Shown here piece by piece: positions 1 through 10,928 of a stretch of DNA of 64,000 nt (positions within the stretch are counted from its first letter, which is position 1; the number at the start of each line of letters is the position of its first letter). The stretch is from the NCBI GenBank assembly GCA_037903475.1, contig JBAJFG010000027.1, positions 248,001 to 312,000 of the forward strand. Reading direction: 5' to 3'. The notes under the pieces are model-generated. The model was not told where the DNA came from, made no database searches, and worked only from the letters and a program-made list of their open reading frames with translations. The translations under genes were made by a program, and so were the position numbers. The DNA comes from Ancylostoma caninum. Lineage: Eukaryota > Nematoda > Chromadorea > Rhabditida > Ancylostomatidae.

Positions 1-794
1 AAACCCCAACGAAGTGGATTATTGAAACGCTACCTTGATCCACCCTTTTCGGAAACGAGTCAAGAAAAATGACTGCAGAAATTCAACTGCGGAAGTCAAT
101 GTCTCTTCAATGAGACATCCCTTTTCACAAAATTGTATTGCTTCATGACAATGCGAATGCAATTCGCTAATTCAGCCAGTTTGTAAGAAAGGTCTAGGGA
201 CTAGATACTAGAATCCGTGAGAAAATCTGAAACGGCACTTCAGCGTAACAAAACAAAAGTCTACGTTGGGTGTTAATATTCCGTTGATAAAAATTCTTAT
301 AAAATTGGGTAGGTTCAACAAAATGACAAGATGAAGAGTGTTTTGGTCTTTGAGGGATGCACATTTGTTTCCCGTAAAATTTCACTGTGGTAGCTAATCT
401 GCAAGTGGTTCAGGCCGGAAACTTTTTGATACCCCTGTATCACAACAGTGATTCTAATCACACCTTGGTTATTTTGTGCCATGATAAGCGAGAGCGTTAG
501 AATTGAATGAGTCGTTTAGATTTCAGCATCACATCACAGAAGGATCTCCTTGTGGAAGTTTCCTTTGAGCACTCTTCTGGGCTCCGGCTTTTGTATGCAC
601 TAAAGATTCGATCATTCGAGAGTAGTAGTTAAGCATTAATGTTGTCATACTTGCCACTCATCTGTTCACGCGATTTTAATGGAGCACCCTGAGTGCATAT
701 AAATAAATAAATAAATAAATAAATAAATGAATCAATAAAACCATCACCAGACGCTGTACCTAAATTCTGCTGGTCAATGACGACAATGTGCTGT
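1..794. other. Non-coding stretch, no gene recognised
   Basis: I see no convincing reading frame, splice-bounded exon or RNA gene here. The only structured element is a short AAAT-type tract at about 697-735, which resembles the simple-repeat tail of a CR1-type LINE such as the one ending near 51926. The sequence just before the tract was not recognisable as LINE coding sequence, so this is at most a LINE 3' stub. Confidence 0.5.
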
Positions 795-1235
795 GCCCTA
801 GTCCGCCCATGGGGAACGTGTCCGCGGGGGCCCAATGATGTGGAGGACGCATGAATACGGGTCCACCGAGTGAGGAAGAACCGGCCTTGACCCAATGGTG
901 TGGGGAACGCCAGGGTACGGGTCCACGAGGAATAATCTGTCGTTGCTCAATAGTGTGGAAAACATCAGGATACAGGTCCGCCGACGAGAAGAGGTCCGCA
1001 ACGACCCGGTAGTTAAAAAAATCGCCAGAATGGTGGTCCACCGATGGAGGGAAGGACCCGCCGTAGCCCAGTGGAGTCAGAATACGGGTTCGCTTTGGTC
1101 CGATAGTGTTGAGAATGCCGGAATGCGAGTTCGCCCATGGAGAACGGTTCCTGCTTGTCATAACTATGAGAAAGACGGCAGAGTGCGGGCTCTGAGATGG
1201 AGGGAGCGCCCACCGTGGCCTAGTGGTGTTTAGGT
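795..1235 (+). repeat. Degenerate 60-bp minisatellite (family M)
   Basis: About six or seven diverged units of roughly 60 bp carry the core words CCCAATAGTGG, AACGCCAGGATACGGGTCCAC and GATGGAGAATGGGTCCGCC. The same unit recurs at 2262-2450, 5000-5290, 8635-8850, 13940-14235 and 18930-19020. Open frames across these repeats in several phases come from the absence of stops in the unit and are not genes. Confidence 0.8.
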
Positions 1236-1419
1236 CAGGAAAAAGCCGTGTGAGCATGGTTTTCCGGTTTTCCACATTCAAAACTACGTATCTTATTTCA
1301 GACAAACGTCATGCTCTTGCCAAACACTCGCTTTGGATGGAGGCTCTAGAAATTGTATTAAATTATTTATGAAAGTTATCCTCAACATTTTCAATTATTT
1401 GCATCTTATAAGTGGATTT

Positions 1420-1740
1420 GCGGATTCCTTCCAGCCTCTACTCAGAGGCCCTCCTCCTCGAAGTCCCACTGCAACGTGGGTTTCCTTCGACTTTCCAAGT
1501 CCAATGAGCTCTTCCTAAGTTATTTTTTCACCAACGCTGATTCCCTTCGACCCTCTCAAGTCTAATGAACTTTCTTTAAGGTCTTCCTGCGACGCGGGTT
1601 CTCCTCGAACTTCACAAGTCCAATGAGCCCTCGCTAAAGTCCTCGTTCGATGCGAGTTCTCTTCAACTCTTGCAATTTGAAGGAGCCCCACCCTGAAATC
1701 TTCCTGCAACGCACGTTCTCTCCGACCTTCTCAAAGCGGC
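1420..1740. repeat. Second minisatellite, about 60-65 bp units
   Basis: Four to five imperfect units have the pattern CTGCAACGCGGGTTCTCC, then CTTCACAAGTCCAATGAGC, then CTAAAGTCTTC. Units begin near 1468, 1533, 1589, 1649 and 1708. It shares no words with family M. No function is apparent, and this repeat was not seen elsewhere in the window. Confidence 0.6.
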
Positions 1741-1962
1741 CTCTTCCTGGGGTGGCATTCATCATTAACATTGGGAGTAAATGTTTAGTACGGGGTATGC
1801 GACCCCGTGGTAAACTTGGGGGTCAACGTGGATGTGGCGCTCGTGCGTGCATTCACGTAGAGCGCACGCAAGGGACGCCACGGATGCCCACACGGTTTTT
1901 GCAAGTTCTGCCCTGGCTTTCACATGATTCTGGGAATCAGATAAGCGCTGAGCCAACACGGC

Positions 1963-2082
<120 letters not shown>

Positions 2083-2124
2083 CCATCGCTTCGGAATTTG
2101 CGCATCAAAATACTTGTTCGGAAT

Positions 2125-2234
2125 TTCCGCAGCAGAATACCGGAATTTCCGCAGAAGAATACCGGAAATTCCGCAGCACAACAGCAGAAAAACCGATTGG
2201 TTACCTGCGGAAATTCCGGTATTCTGCTGCGGAA
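2125..2234. repeat. Inverted repeat with 30-bp arms
   Basis: The arm at 2125-2154 is the exact reverse complement of 2205-2234, with a 50-bp spacer. The arms are built from the short word CAGAATACCGGAATTTCCG, and a third partial copy lies in the spacer, so the structure may be a small tandem repeat that partly inverted. It could form a hairpin when single-stranded. Confidence 0.75.
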
Positions 2235-2261
2235 TTTCCGGCACTCTGTATGAGTCCGCAG

Positions 2262-2450
2262 GGGTCCATCAGTGGAGAAATGCCAGGGAACGAGCCCATG
2301 GATGAGGATTGGGTCTGCCCTAGCACAATAGTAGGGAAAGCACTAGGATACGGGTCCACTGATGGAGAATTGATCCGCCGTGGCCCAATATTGGGGGAAA
2401 ACGCAAAGATGCACGTCTGCCGGTGGAGTAGGGGCGCGCTACGCACTATC
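2262..2450 (+). repeat. Family M minisatellite, three units
   Basis: Three units of about 60 bp match those at 5100-5290. The downstream flank at 2450-2568 (CGTGTCTCAGTCGGC, then ATTATTCGCAC, then GCATTGG) also matches the flank at 5290-5415. This shows that the minisatellite is part of a longer dispersed element and not a stand-alone satellite. Confidence 0.75.
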
Positions 2451-2571
2451 CGTGTCTCAGTCGGCCACCTCTACTTCCTGCCTATGTAAGCATGTAACAA
2501 TTCATCAGTTGGACTACCTCAGCAACTTGAAGCTTTAATCATTTCAGATGATTATTCGCACGGCATTGGCT

Positions 2572-2849
2572 CTGTGGCGGACGCAGGGAAAGGGGCGGGG
2601 TGGGGCGCCCCTACAAGAATGGGTTGCCATACTTTCGAAATTACTTTACAATACAAATAAAAACCTTGTATTAGTTTATTACCAATTGTTTATTTTTATT
2701 ATCATTTTAAATATAATTCTTATTCATTACTCATTATTATAATTAATATTTTTATTAATTTTATTTTCCATCTGAGTCCCCAAAGTGACGGAGACCCCAC
2801 TTTCTTCTCACGCCTCCCTCCTCCCACCCACTTTCTGCGTCCGCCACTG
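2572..2849 (+). mobile_element. MITE-type DNA element, copy 1
   Basis: This 278-bp element is bounded by inverted ends: CTGTGGCGGACGCAG on the left and CTGCGTCCGCCACTG on the right, with one mismatch from a perfect 15-bp terminal repeat. The middle is AT-rich and non-coding, so it must depend on a transposase supplied elsewhere. The flanks match the unoccupied paralogous sequence GCATTGGTTACACTG seen near 5408, which marks the insertion point. The CAGTG terminus suggests the hAT group, but no 8-bp target duplication could be confirmed. A complete second copy is at 18375-18645 in the opposite orientation. Confidence 0.8.
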
Positions 2850-3820
2850 GTTACACTGAAGTACCTAAGTAGGCTCAAAGTTGAACATCCAAACTGCCTC
2901 GTCTTCTACAGCCTCATAAAAACTCATAAACTCTCAGGGCCCAACACGAATTCCTCTGCCAGTTAGCGAATACAAAATTCGACCGATTGTAAGCTGTGTG
3001 GGTGGGCCAACTGAAAAGATCTCATGGTTTCTCAATAAAATTGTGAGCCAGCTCCTCAGCAAGATCCCTTCCCATTTAACCAACACTATGCAATTCCTTT
3101 ACCATTTGCACAAAACTGATTTCAATCAAGAAGAGGGGCTGCTCTGCTTCGTACACTACTGCTATGCAACGCCAAATCGTCGTAAACACCATCTCGCCCT
3201 GATGGATCGAGACCGCTAGACACTGATCGCACCGCGAAATCCTGAATGCACCAGACTTCCACTACGACTATGCACCTATGACGAAACATTGGCCGAAAGT
3301 CCCGTCAGCTTCGCATGTTCGCGAGACACTGTCTATAACTGAGTCCCATGATGAAAGCATGCGATCACGTACTGGTCCCCCGCCGCCTGCGCTCTACAAA
3401 ACTTTGTTGCATTATCATGATTTATGTAAGAGGCTGATACCGTCTGATTTCTCGAGCCTCTATGATCTTTCTGTGAAGGGTGTTTTGGAGATGACGGTAT
3501 AACACGACTTCGAATTTTGGTGCGGAACCTCGGGAATGCACCGTCGTGCGGTACCTAGAGAAGTTGTTGTTGGGGTAGGTTTGTTAGCGCTTAGATGCCC
3601 GACGATGTTCATTGCTTTCTCAGCGGCCTTCCACTTTATCTGTATTCTATGTATCGGTGACCGCATCCGCTACACTTTATCAGATACACCGTGCCGCGCA
3701 AGTGACAAATGTTATGGTGGGTCACAAAGGGAAAAACGCCAAGATACGGGTACATCCATGTGCGCCGGTGCTCAAATGGCGGGAAAACGGGAAAGTTCGA
3801 CCAGTGAGAGATATGTTCAT
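2850..3820. other. Dispersed repeat sequence, no gene recognised
   Basis: About 3130-3440 is a diverged reverse-complement copy of 4370-4690, and part of the same family recurs at about 16960-17050. The remainder, up to the abrupt start of the large inverted repeat at 3821, contains no reading frame that I can support. Confidence 0.55.
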
Positions 3821-4179
3821 GAGCATCTCAAACTGCTAAAAGTAGTATTAGCCTTACCCAGCGAGTCCACTTCTTTTGCAAAATCGCTAGAGCTCCCATT
3901 TCTCCTTTTTTGGCCCGAGTGTTATTTTGCTCCTCACTCTCTTACTCACAGAAAACGGAGATGTATTATTACACCGAGAAGCAGCTTCACATGTTGATGT
4001 GTGATGGAGAGTCCTCGAGCAAGGCTAACAACGCTTGTACAAGAAGTTCGGACTTCGCCGGGCGGCCAGACTGGTAGAACACACGCAACTCATAGAGTGG
4101 ATTCCGTATATAAGCTGGATTGTTATCGCTTCTGTTTTAATTTCCTAAGGATTCCATAGACATGAAGCTTTTGCACATA

Positions 4180-4350
4180 CCTCTAGTGGCTGCCCCACCC
4201 CTTTTTCTAGTGACCCGTACGGACCCGTGATAACGGATAGGTGTTCTACAATATTAAGAATGATAGGCGCTAGTAACAGATAACGGATAGGTGTTTTAAA
4301 TGCTACACGACACCACCTTCTACAATATTAAGAATGATAGAAGGGGAATC
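4180..4350. repeat. GGATAAC-rich dispersed repeat, tandem pair
   Basis: Two copies of GATAACGGATAGGTGTT are each followed by CTACAATATTAAGAATGATAG. The first copy sits inside what should be the terminal hairpin of the repeat that ends intact at 5784-5806, so it looks like an insertion into an older copy. Related GGATAAC-rich sequence lies at about 6510-6640. Both stretches have mirror copies in the right arm. Confidence 0.5.
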
Positions 4351-4689
4351 CCCTTATATGAATCATGGTAGTGCAACAAAATTTTCTAGAGCGCAGGCGG
4401 TGGGGGACCATCACGTGATCGCATGCTTTCATCACGGGGCTCAGTTATAGATAGTGCGCGCGAGGATGCGAAGCTGACGGAGCATTCGGCCGATGTTTCG
4501 TCATAGGTGCATAGACGTAGTGGAAGTCGGGTGCACTCAGAATTTCGCTGTGGGACCAGCGGTTAGCGGTCTCGAGCCCTCTGGGCGAGACAGCGTTTAA
4601 AACGATTTGACGTTGCGTAGCAGCAATGTACAGAGCAGAGTCGCCTCTCTGCTGGAGCTTTGTTGCTGACTCCACTTAGCCTAGAGATA

Positions 4690-5820
4690 CTGGAGGACAA
4701 CCACTTCTAACAATAGAATACACTCGGTTTCCTCACTTTGGATATGCTTTTTGCGCAGCTCTCATTGACGTCCCATGGGGATTGTGCAACCTGAGGATCC
4801 GCCTGTTCTTAAGAGGGGCACTACAAGCAAATACACAGGATGAACGAACGAAGAACTCGTCATCATAAGCTATTGTTACCATTTCCGAAATCAGTTGTGC
4901 AATTAACCAAACTCTTTAAATTGTTCCTAACTTTCTTCCATTACTCTCAAGATTTACAAAGCGTGATGGTGCACTGATGACGGACAGATGTACAGTTGCC
5001 CCGTAGCTCACAAAAACATCAGGATAGGTGTCCATAAATCGAAAAAGGGTCCACCGTGGGTCAATAGTGGGAAAACGGCAGGATACGGGTCCATCGATTT
5101 AGTTTGGCCCATTAGTGGCGAAATGCCAGGGAACGAGTCCGTGGATGGGGATTGGGTTTGCCATGGCCCAATAGTGGTGGAAGCGCCAGGATGCGGGTGC
5201 ACTGGTGGAGAATGTGTCCGCCGTGGCCCAATAGTGGGAAAAACGCCAAAATGCACGTCTGCCGATGGAGTAGAGGCACGCTACGCTCTCATTCGTGTCT
5301 CAGTCGGCAACCTCTTCCTCTTCCTTGTATATTGAAGCAGATGCTCATCAGTTGAACTATCTCAGTAACGTGAAGCTTGAATCACTTCAGGTGATTATTC
5401 GCACTGCATTGGTTACACTGTATTGTTCACAAAGGCTGAAAGCTATGTGAAAGATACTCCTGTGCAGAGTTGGGAGTGGCTGTTCATAACGGGTTCATAG
5501 GCATGTAAGAAATGTGACAAAGAAGGGCAGATAGTATCATCGCATCGGAAATTAGCTTTACATATAGGTGCGTGATTAAGAATTTGAAGGCAAAGCTAGG
5601 ATCGCGAGAAGACTCCAACCTCGCCGTTGGAGAGGCAGCCAGACCCGTAGAATATAAGCAATTTATAGGGAGGATTTTGTATTTGAGTTCAACTAATTAG
5701 TTTTACCTATTTGCTAATTTTCTAGGCATTTCGCATGTGTGAAGCTTTTGCACATTCTTCAAGTGGATGCCCCACCCCGCATTCTAGCGTCCCGAAGGGG
5801 CGCTAGTACAACATGAATAA
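4690..5820 (+). mobile_element. Minisatellite-bearing repeat ending in a hairpin
   Basis: Shared order across copies is: a unique left part, family M minisatellite (5000-5290), a flank containing GTGATTATTCGCAC, a region ending in GAAGCTTTTGCACA, then a terminal palindrome CTAGCG...CGCTAG (5784-5806) followed by T. A second copy of the right half runs from 8635 to 9273. A minisatellite core plus a short 3' hairpin and a CTAG-T terminus resembles non-autonomous Helitron-like elements, but no TC 5' end could be fixed, so the class remains open. A mirror copy lies at 13415-14545. Confidence 0.45.
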
Positions 5821-8365
5821 TATGGAAAATAGTCACCACAAATTCTTCGCCTTGTTGGTCATCAACATTCACCAATCTGAGCATGAGCGTGGCGTCATTA
5901 TGAAGAGATGTAAGTGTAGTACCTGTAGTTTCCCATAAGAACAATAGTTCCCTGTAACATTTGGATATTTGATTGTTTGATTGGCACACTTGAGATGATA
6001 CTTGTCCTTATCTTTTCAATGCAAAGGTAAAGCCCCACAACAAAAGTAAGTCCTTCCTAGCAAGGTTTTGTTTCGGGGGGAGGACAAAGCTAAAGAGGGA
6101 CTGAAACTTTGTTTTATATATCTTTTGTGGAATTCTGATAAACGTTCTTGTACTGACTGACTAATATATTTGTATTGACTCCTCAGCGCTCGTTGATCAG
6201 TAGATTCGAAAATAGGTATAAACTGTAGCGTTCAATGAATGGTCGAAATGAATCTTGCGAGGAAGAGGCACCGCCCCATAATTGAGCTGCTAGGTCATCA
6301 ATTTCAACGTTGTTAATGGCCAGGACACTAGCTGATAATCTTACAAGTGAATGATGGTTACGAGGGTTTTCTTTCTGGGTAAGTACAAGTCCGCATCACC
6401 TTCTCATACTTCGCTTCAAGGTTCTAAACCGAAGTGACGTTTATGACGAGAACGCGCCAGATTGAGTAGATGTTGGAAACGTGCAAAAAAAAGCTACTAT
6501 TTTAGTCCTTATTCGCACCGTTATCCGTAGTCAAAATCACGGATAACGGTGCGGATAGCGGATAGGGCAACACGTAAGGATAACGGCTTAACGGATAACC
6601 GAATACGGATAATCAGCTCATCCCTGCTAAATATGGTCTTCAACACCTTTTTGAGCTAACCCAGAAAGATGACTTCGTTTGCTCGCATGAGAATGGAGTT
6701 TCGTCGACGATTTCGCCTTGGAAGTAGTGATGCGACCAATGCTCTTCCAGAACTTGTTCAGCCACATTTACCACGGCCGAAAAACAAAGAACTGCGAACG
6801 TCATGCTCGTTGTGGCATGCCACTCTCAGCAACTATCACAATTGGTTCCTTTTCCAAAATGAGGCTGGCTCCTTGCATTTCTAACCTATGCAAAACATCC
6901 GAATAACCCTTTTTCAATGAGTTAGTAAGCAAAATGCATCGGATGGAGGAAGTGTCATATTTTCAGAAATGGACTTCTAGTGCGATGAATGCGCAGTTAG
7001 TAATGCAACTGCATGGCATAGGTATTTCCGTGCATTTAGATCATGAAGAATATAGCTCAGCGGGCTCTGCCAGAACCTTAGAGACGTCTCAGTACCAGAC
7101 TGCAAGGTTACTATAACCGAAACCTCATCTTCAGGCAAGAAAGTGCGATTATTCACTAGAGTCACCCCAACTGAGCGTAACTCGGCTCAACCGGGGTGGA
7201 AGGTTTGGCAATCCTGCTTTACGGGGAATTATCTGGTGATAGATTCTTGCTGCTTATTTCTAAACGGGTCTGAGCTCGAATGAGTCAGGACATCTCGAAT
7301 GAGTCAGGACATCTCTGTAGAGGAACTCAGAAAATTCTGGTGCTTGGAGCCACCTCGAGATCAGCCTCGCCAGCGACTACTTCTACAGCGTGGCTAGTAG
7401 GATGTTTGAAGTGGCAATAAATAACCAACTGCTTATCAATCAATATTTTGCTAATTTTTTTCCGAGCAAAACGCTCATTCAAAAGTAAGCGTCTAGATCA
7501 ACGTAAATTCCGGTCTGTGTAAAGGTCAGGTTATATCTATACTTTTGATATACACCATACGAATTTCCAAAGTTTCTCTTGTGTAATAGAAGAAACTGAA
7601 GAAAAAAGAAACTGAGTTACGAGCACTTCGCGCCATGATGAATAATTCTGATGCCACGACTCGGTCTTATGCGGTGGGGATCACAGCAACATAAAAGTTG
7701 TATAAAAAGCTCAATGATAGGCCTTACTCTACTTTTTCGCTGCTCTTTGCGTCGTGGTCTTTGCGGCATCGTTTCTCTTCAGCATACATATGCGCTAGTA
7801 CTTACTGCTTCTCTAACTTTAACAGCAATCAAATAGGAAAAACCTGTGCACCTGACTGAAAGGAACCTGGGAACTAAAGGAATTCGTAGTATAGAAGGTA
7901 GTCAAGGAATTGGGGACTGCAATCCTGTATAAGGATTAAGATGTGTAAGAAATTTATAAATGGATATGAAAACTTGCACGTTTTTCTGTAGAACCACTAA
8001 ACCATATTCCGAGAGTGATGCACTTCAAAATACTTCTGTCAATCGCACTTAATTTCGATGCAATAGTGAATCAGAAATCATTGAGGGCGGTAGGTTACGA
8101 GAGCTGACTCATCCAACCAGCTCTGGAAGTACTGGAAGCCATTTGCCCTTTTTATCGACCAACTCCCTCTCTTGACAGCCTCGTCTCTCAGTTATATAAC
8201 ATGTTTCATAACGAAAGCGTCATAGCGACCGCTATGTCGAGTGAAAACGTAAGACTGTTCCTTCAATAGAAGCAGAGCGCTATAAAGTGCAAATTTTGTG
8301 ATATCTCTCCCTCCTCCCTTCAGAATAAGTGAGCATTCAAACACATGCGTGTGTCTATATTACTT

Positions 8366-8455
8366 ATTATTATATTACTTACTTATTATATTATATTACT
8401 TACTTACTTATATTACTTATTTGTTTTTATTAACATTTTGAAATAACTCTTTTAA

Positions 8456-8517
<62 letters not shown>

Positions 8518-10869
8518 GTTTTAATTAAATTCGTTTTCCATCTGGGTCTCTAAAGCGGCGGAGACACCACCTTATCCCACGTCCCCCCTCCCCGCGCCTC
8601 CCACCCACTTTCTGCGTCCACTACTGAGCTGCACGGATGGAGAGTAGGTCTGCCATAGTCGAATAGATAACAGGATACGGGTTCAACGATGGTCCGATGG
8701 ATCGGGTCCATCCTGACCTAATAGTGGAGAAGATGGCAGGATACAGATCCATGGATGGAGAATGGGTCGGCCATGACCCAATAGTGGGGAAAACGCCAGC
8801 GGACGGGTCCACTGATGGAGAATGGGTCTGCCATGGCCCAGCAGTGTTGAAAAGTGATTATTCGCACTACATTGGTTACAATGAGTTGTACGCAGGTTTT
8901 AAAGCTATCTGGAAGATGCTCCTGTGCAGGATTGAGAGTGGCTGGTTATTATGGGCCCATAGGGGTTGAATGAATGCAGTGAAAAAGAAACAGTAGGTAG
9001 TATCATTGTATCGGAAAATAGTTTTTAATGTAGATGTGTGAATAAGAATTTGCAAAAATGGAAGGATTACAAGGAGTGTGGAACCTCGACGTTGGCGAGG
9101 CGGCCAGACTAGTAGAACATACGCAGTTCATAAAGAGGGTTTCAAATTTGAACTCAATTAGTGGTCGCAATTGCTTCTTTGTTAACTTTCTGACCATTTC
9201 GCATGTGTGAAGCTTTCTTACCCACCTCAAGTTGCTGCCCCAGCATTCTTCTAGCGTCCCTTTGTGGCGCTAGTTAGAACAAAACCTGCAAAGATTTCTT
9301 TTCCAACCTTCCGGAGAAAAAACAATGAAGTGAATTCGCAGAAAATCAGTGTGCAGAAAATCAACAAGCTACGATTCGTGTGGAGTTATGGTACTCCTAG
9401 GATAACGCGACGCACAGGTCCGAGACAGAGCGCCGCGAAGCAACGCTCTGGCTCGGAATAGTTCTTTTTTCTGAGTTGAGGTACTACTACGGTAACGTGA
9501 CGCACAAACAGAGCTCGGTAAGGTTTATAACTCCTAGTACTGATGAATTCATTTGAAATACTTATCATTTCTGTAGGCTCAAGTAAGCTGTGTATTCGTG
9601 TTTTTACAGACTCTCAAGCGAAAAATAGATACAAGAGTGGATATACATGCTCGTCAAAGAAGCCAACTACAATTTCCATTCTTCTTCTTCTTTCTTCCAT
9701 TCCCAGTAGACAGGTTAGGTCTTCGCTAATCTTCTAGCAAATATCGGTAAAACAGACAAACCAGTTAAAACTGCATTCTTGGGGAAAAATGTTGACTCAG
9801 GATGCGACTCAAGACGTGACGAAGCTAAGAAAGGTCATGGCCACGATACTTCTATGTCGCAAACTTCGAAAATATCAGAACGTCAATATCAGTCCAGTCC
9901 CAATCTACAATCTATGAGGTCCGAAATCGGCATCAGTCCGCTCCTCCCCCCTTCCTATGCTCCCGTCAAAGTTGCTCGTCGTATTCACGCTCAACCATTA
10001 GGGGAAAAAAGAAAAAAAGAACAGAAAGTAAGAGCGATGACTCTGTGGAACGTGAAAAAGGATAACGAGCGACACGTCGTGGATTAAATGTGTCCTTTAC
10101 GCGTCCTCTACTAAGCCGACTTTTATAGCCATACGGACGCACTGAATCACAGTGTAAACAACGCAAAAAAATTTTCTATGTAGAATTGATCGCGACCTTC
10201 GAATGAGACAGACAACACGCCTCAAGATTTCTTATACGCGCATTGGGGTTTCGAAACATAGTAACTAGTATTGCGGGCCACTGGCGATGGTTTGATCCAA
10301 TGCATAACCTTGCTACATGGCCAGTTCATGGCAATTTAGCACATCTTCAGAGCATCGTTAAGGTTGGGGGCTAGAGCGCGCTTCATCGCGGCACCGTCGC
10401 TCATGTGTGTCTAATGTCTAAGGCTTATGGCATACTTCATAGCGACACCGTGGCTGTGAAGAAAATTAATGGGAATTTCGAGACCGAAATATTTCAATTT
10501 TTCATGTCATACCACACAATTCCACGATCGGTTCTGTGTATTTCCTATAAGTTTGCATTGAATAGCGTGCTCGTACAGGAGCGAATTTATTAAAAAAAAA
10601 GATCTGAATGGTCGCGACGACAGCATCGCTGTGAAGTTTGCCACAGGCCTCAACAAAGTGCTACACGTCTTCGTACAGTAGCTTCAGAAATCACAGCCCA
10701 TTGAGGCGTGAAAAGTCTAACTTGTTAGTCACGTAGATTTTTAGCCGGTTGTCATGATAAAACGGCCCAGGAAGTAATATGGATACACGCATGTGTTTGA
10801 ATGCTCACGTATTCTGAAGGAAGGGGGGTTTTTAGCCGGCTGTCATGATAAATGATAACACGGTCCCGG
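8366..10869. other. Spacer of the A inverted repeat, no gene
   Basis: Contents in order: a TTACTT/TTATTA tract (8366-8455); a pure (ATT)n run (8456-8517); a partial MITE right end to 8626; family M minisatellite (8635-8850); the right half of the hairpin-ended repeat to 9273; about 1.45 kb of unrecognised sequence; then a tandem duplication at about 10741-10928. The second unit of that duplication forms the inner end of the right arm. No frame here has recognisable domains. Confidence 0.6.
8520..8626 (+). mobile_element. MITE copy 2, right-end fragment
   Basis: Sequence from about 8520 matches the right part of the MITE at 2572-2849 in the same orientation and ends in the diverged terminus CTGCGTCCACTACTG. 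The left terminus is missing, apparently replaced by the ATT microsatellite expansion. Confidence 0.65.
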
Positions 10870-10928
10870 AAGTAATATAGACACACGCATGTGTTTGAAT
10901 GCTCACTTATTCTGAAGGGAGGGTGGGG
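10741..10928. repeat. Tandem duplication of the inner arm end
   Basis: Two units of about 90-98 bp share TTAGCCGG, TGTCATGATAAA and GAAGTAATAT, then CACACGCATGTGTTTGAATGCTCAC, then TATTCTGAAGG. The second unit pairs with the inner end of the left arm (8307-8365). The left side carries only one unit, so the duplication either followed the inversion or was partly excluded from it. Confidence 0.75.

Larger units (their letters stand above)
3821..8365 (+). repeat. Left arm (A) of 4.5-kb inverted repeat
   Basis: Each position x pairs with 19235 minus x on the other strand, from 3821/15414 to 8365/10870, with no net insertion or deletion. Several short frames are exact mirror copies at the two ends. 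Differences were noticed only from about 7800 inward. The arm itself contains older dispersed repeats (family M minisatellite, GGATAAC-rich repeat, hairpin-ended repeat) and no gene. The arm stops at the start of a TTACTT/TTATTA-rich tract on the inner side. Either a genomic inverted duplication or an assembly fold-back would explain it. Confidence 0.95.

Noticed and set aside
4988..5335. 115-codon frame and its mirror at 13900-14247
   Set aside because: It is family M minisatellite sequence. The same stop-free unit gives frames wherever it occurs, on both strands.
9779..10087. 102-codon frame in the spacer of the A repeat
   Set aside because: Compositionally plausible but without domain, paralog or splice signals. 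It is too weak to call a gene.
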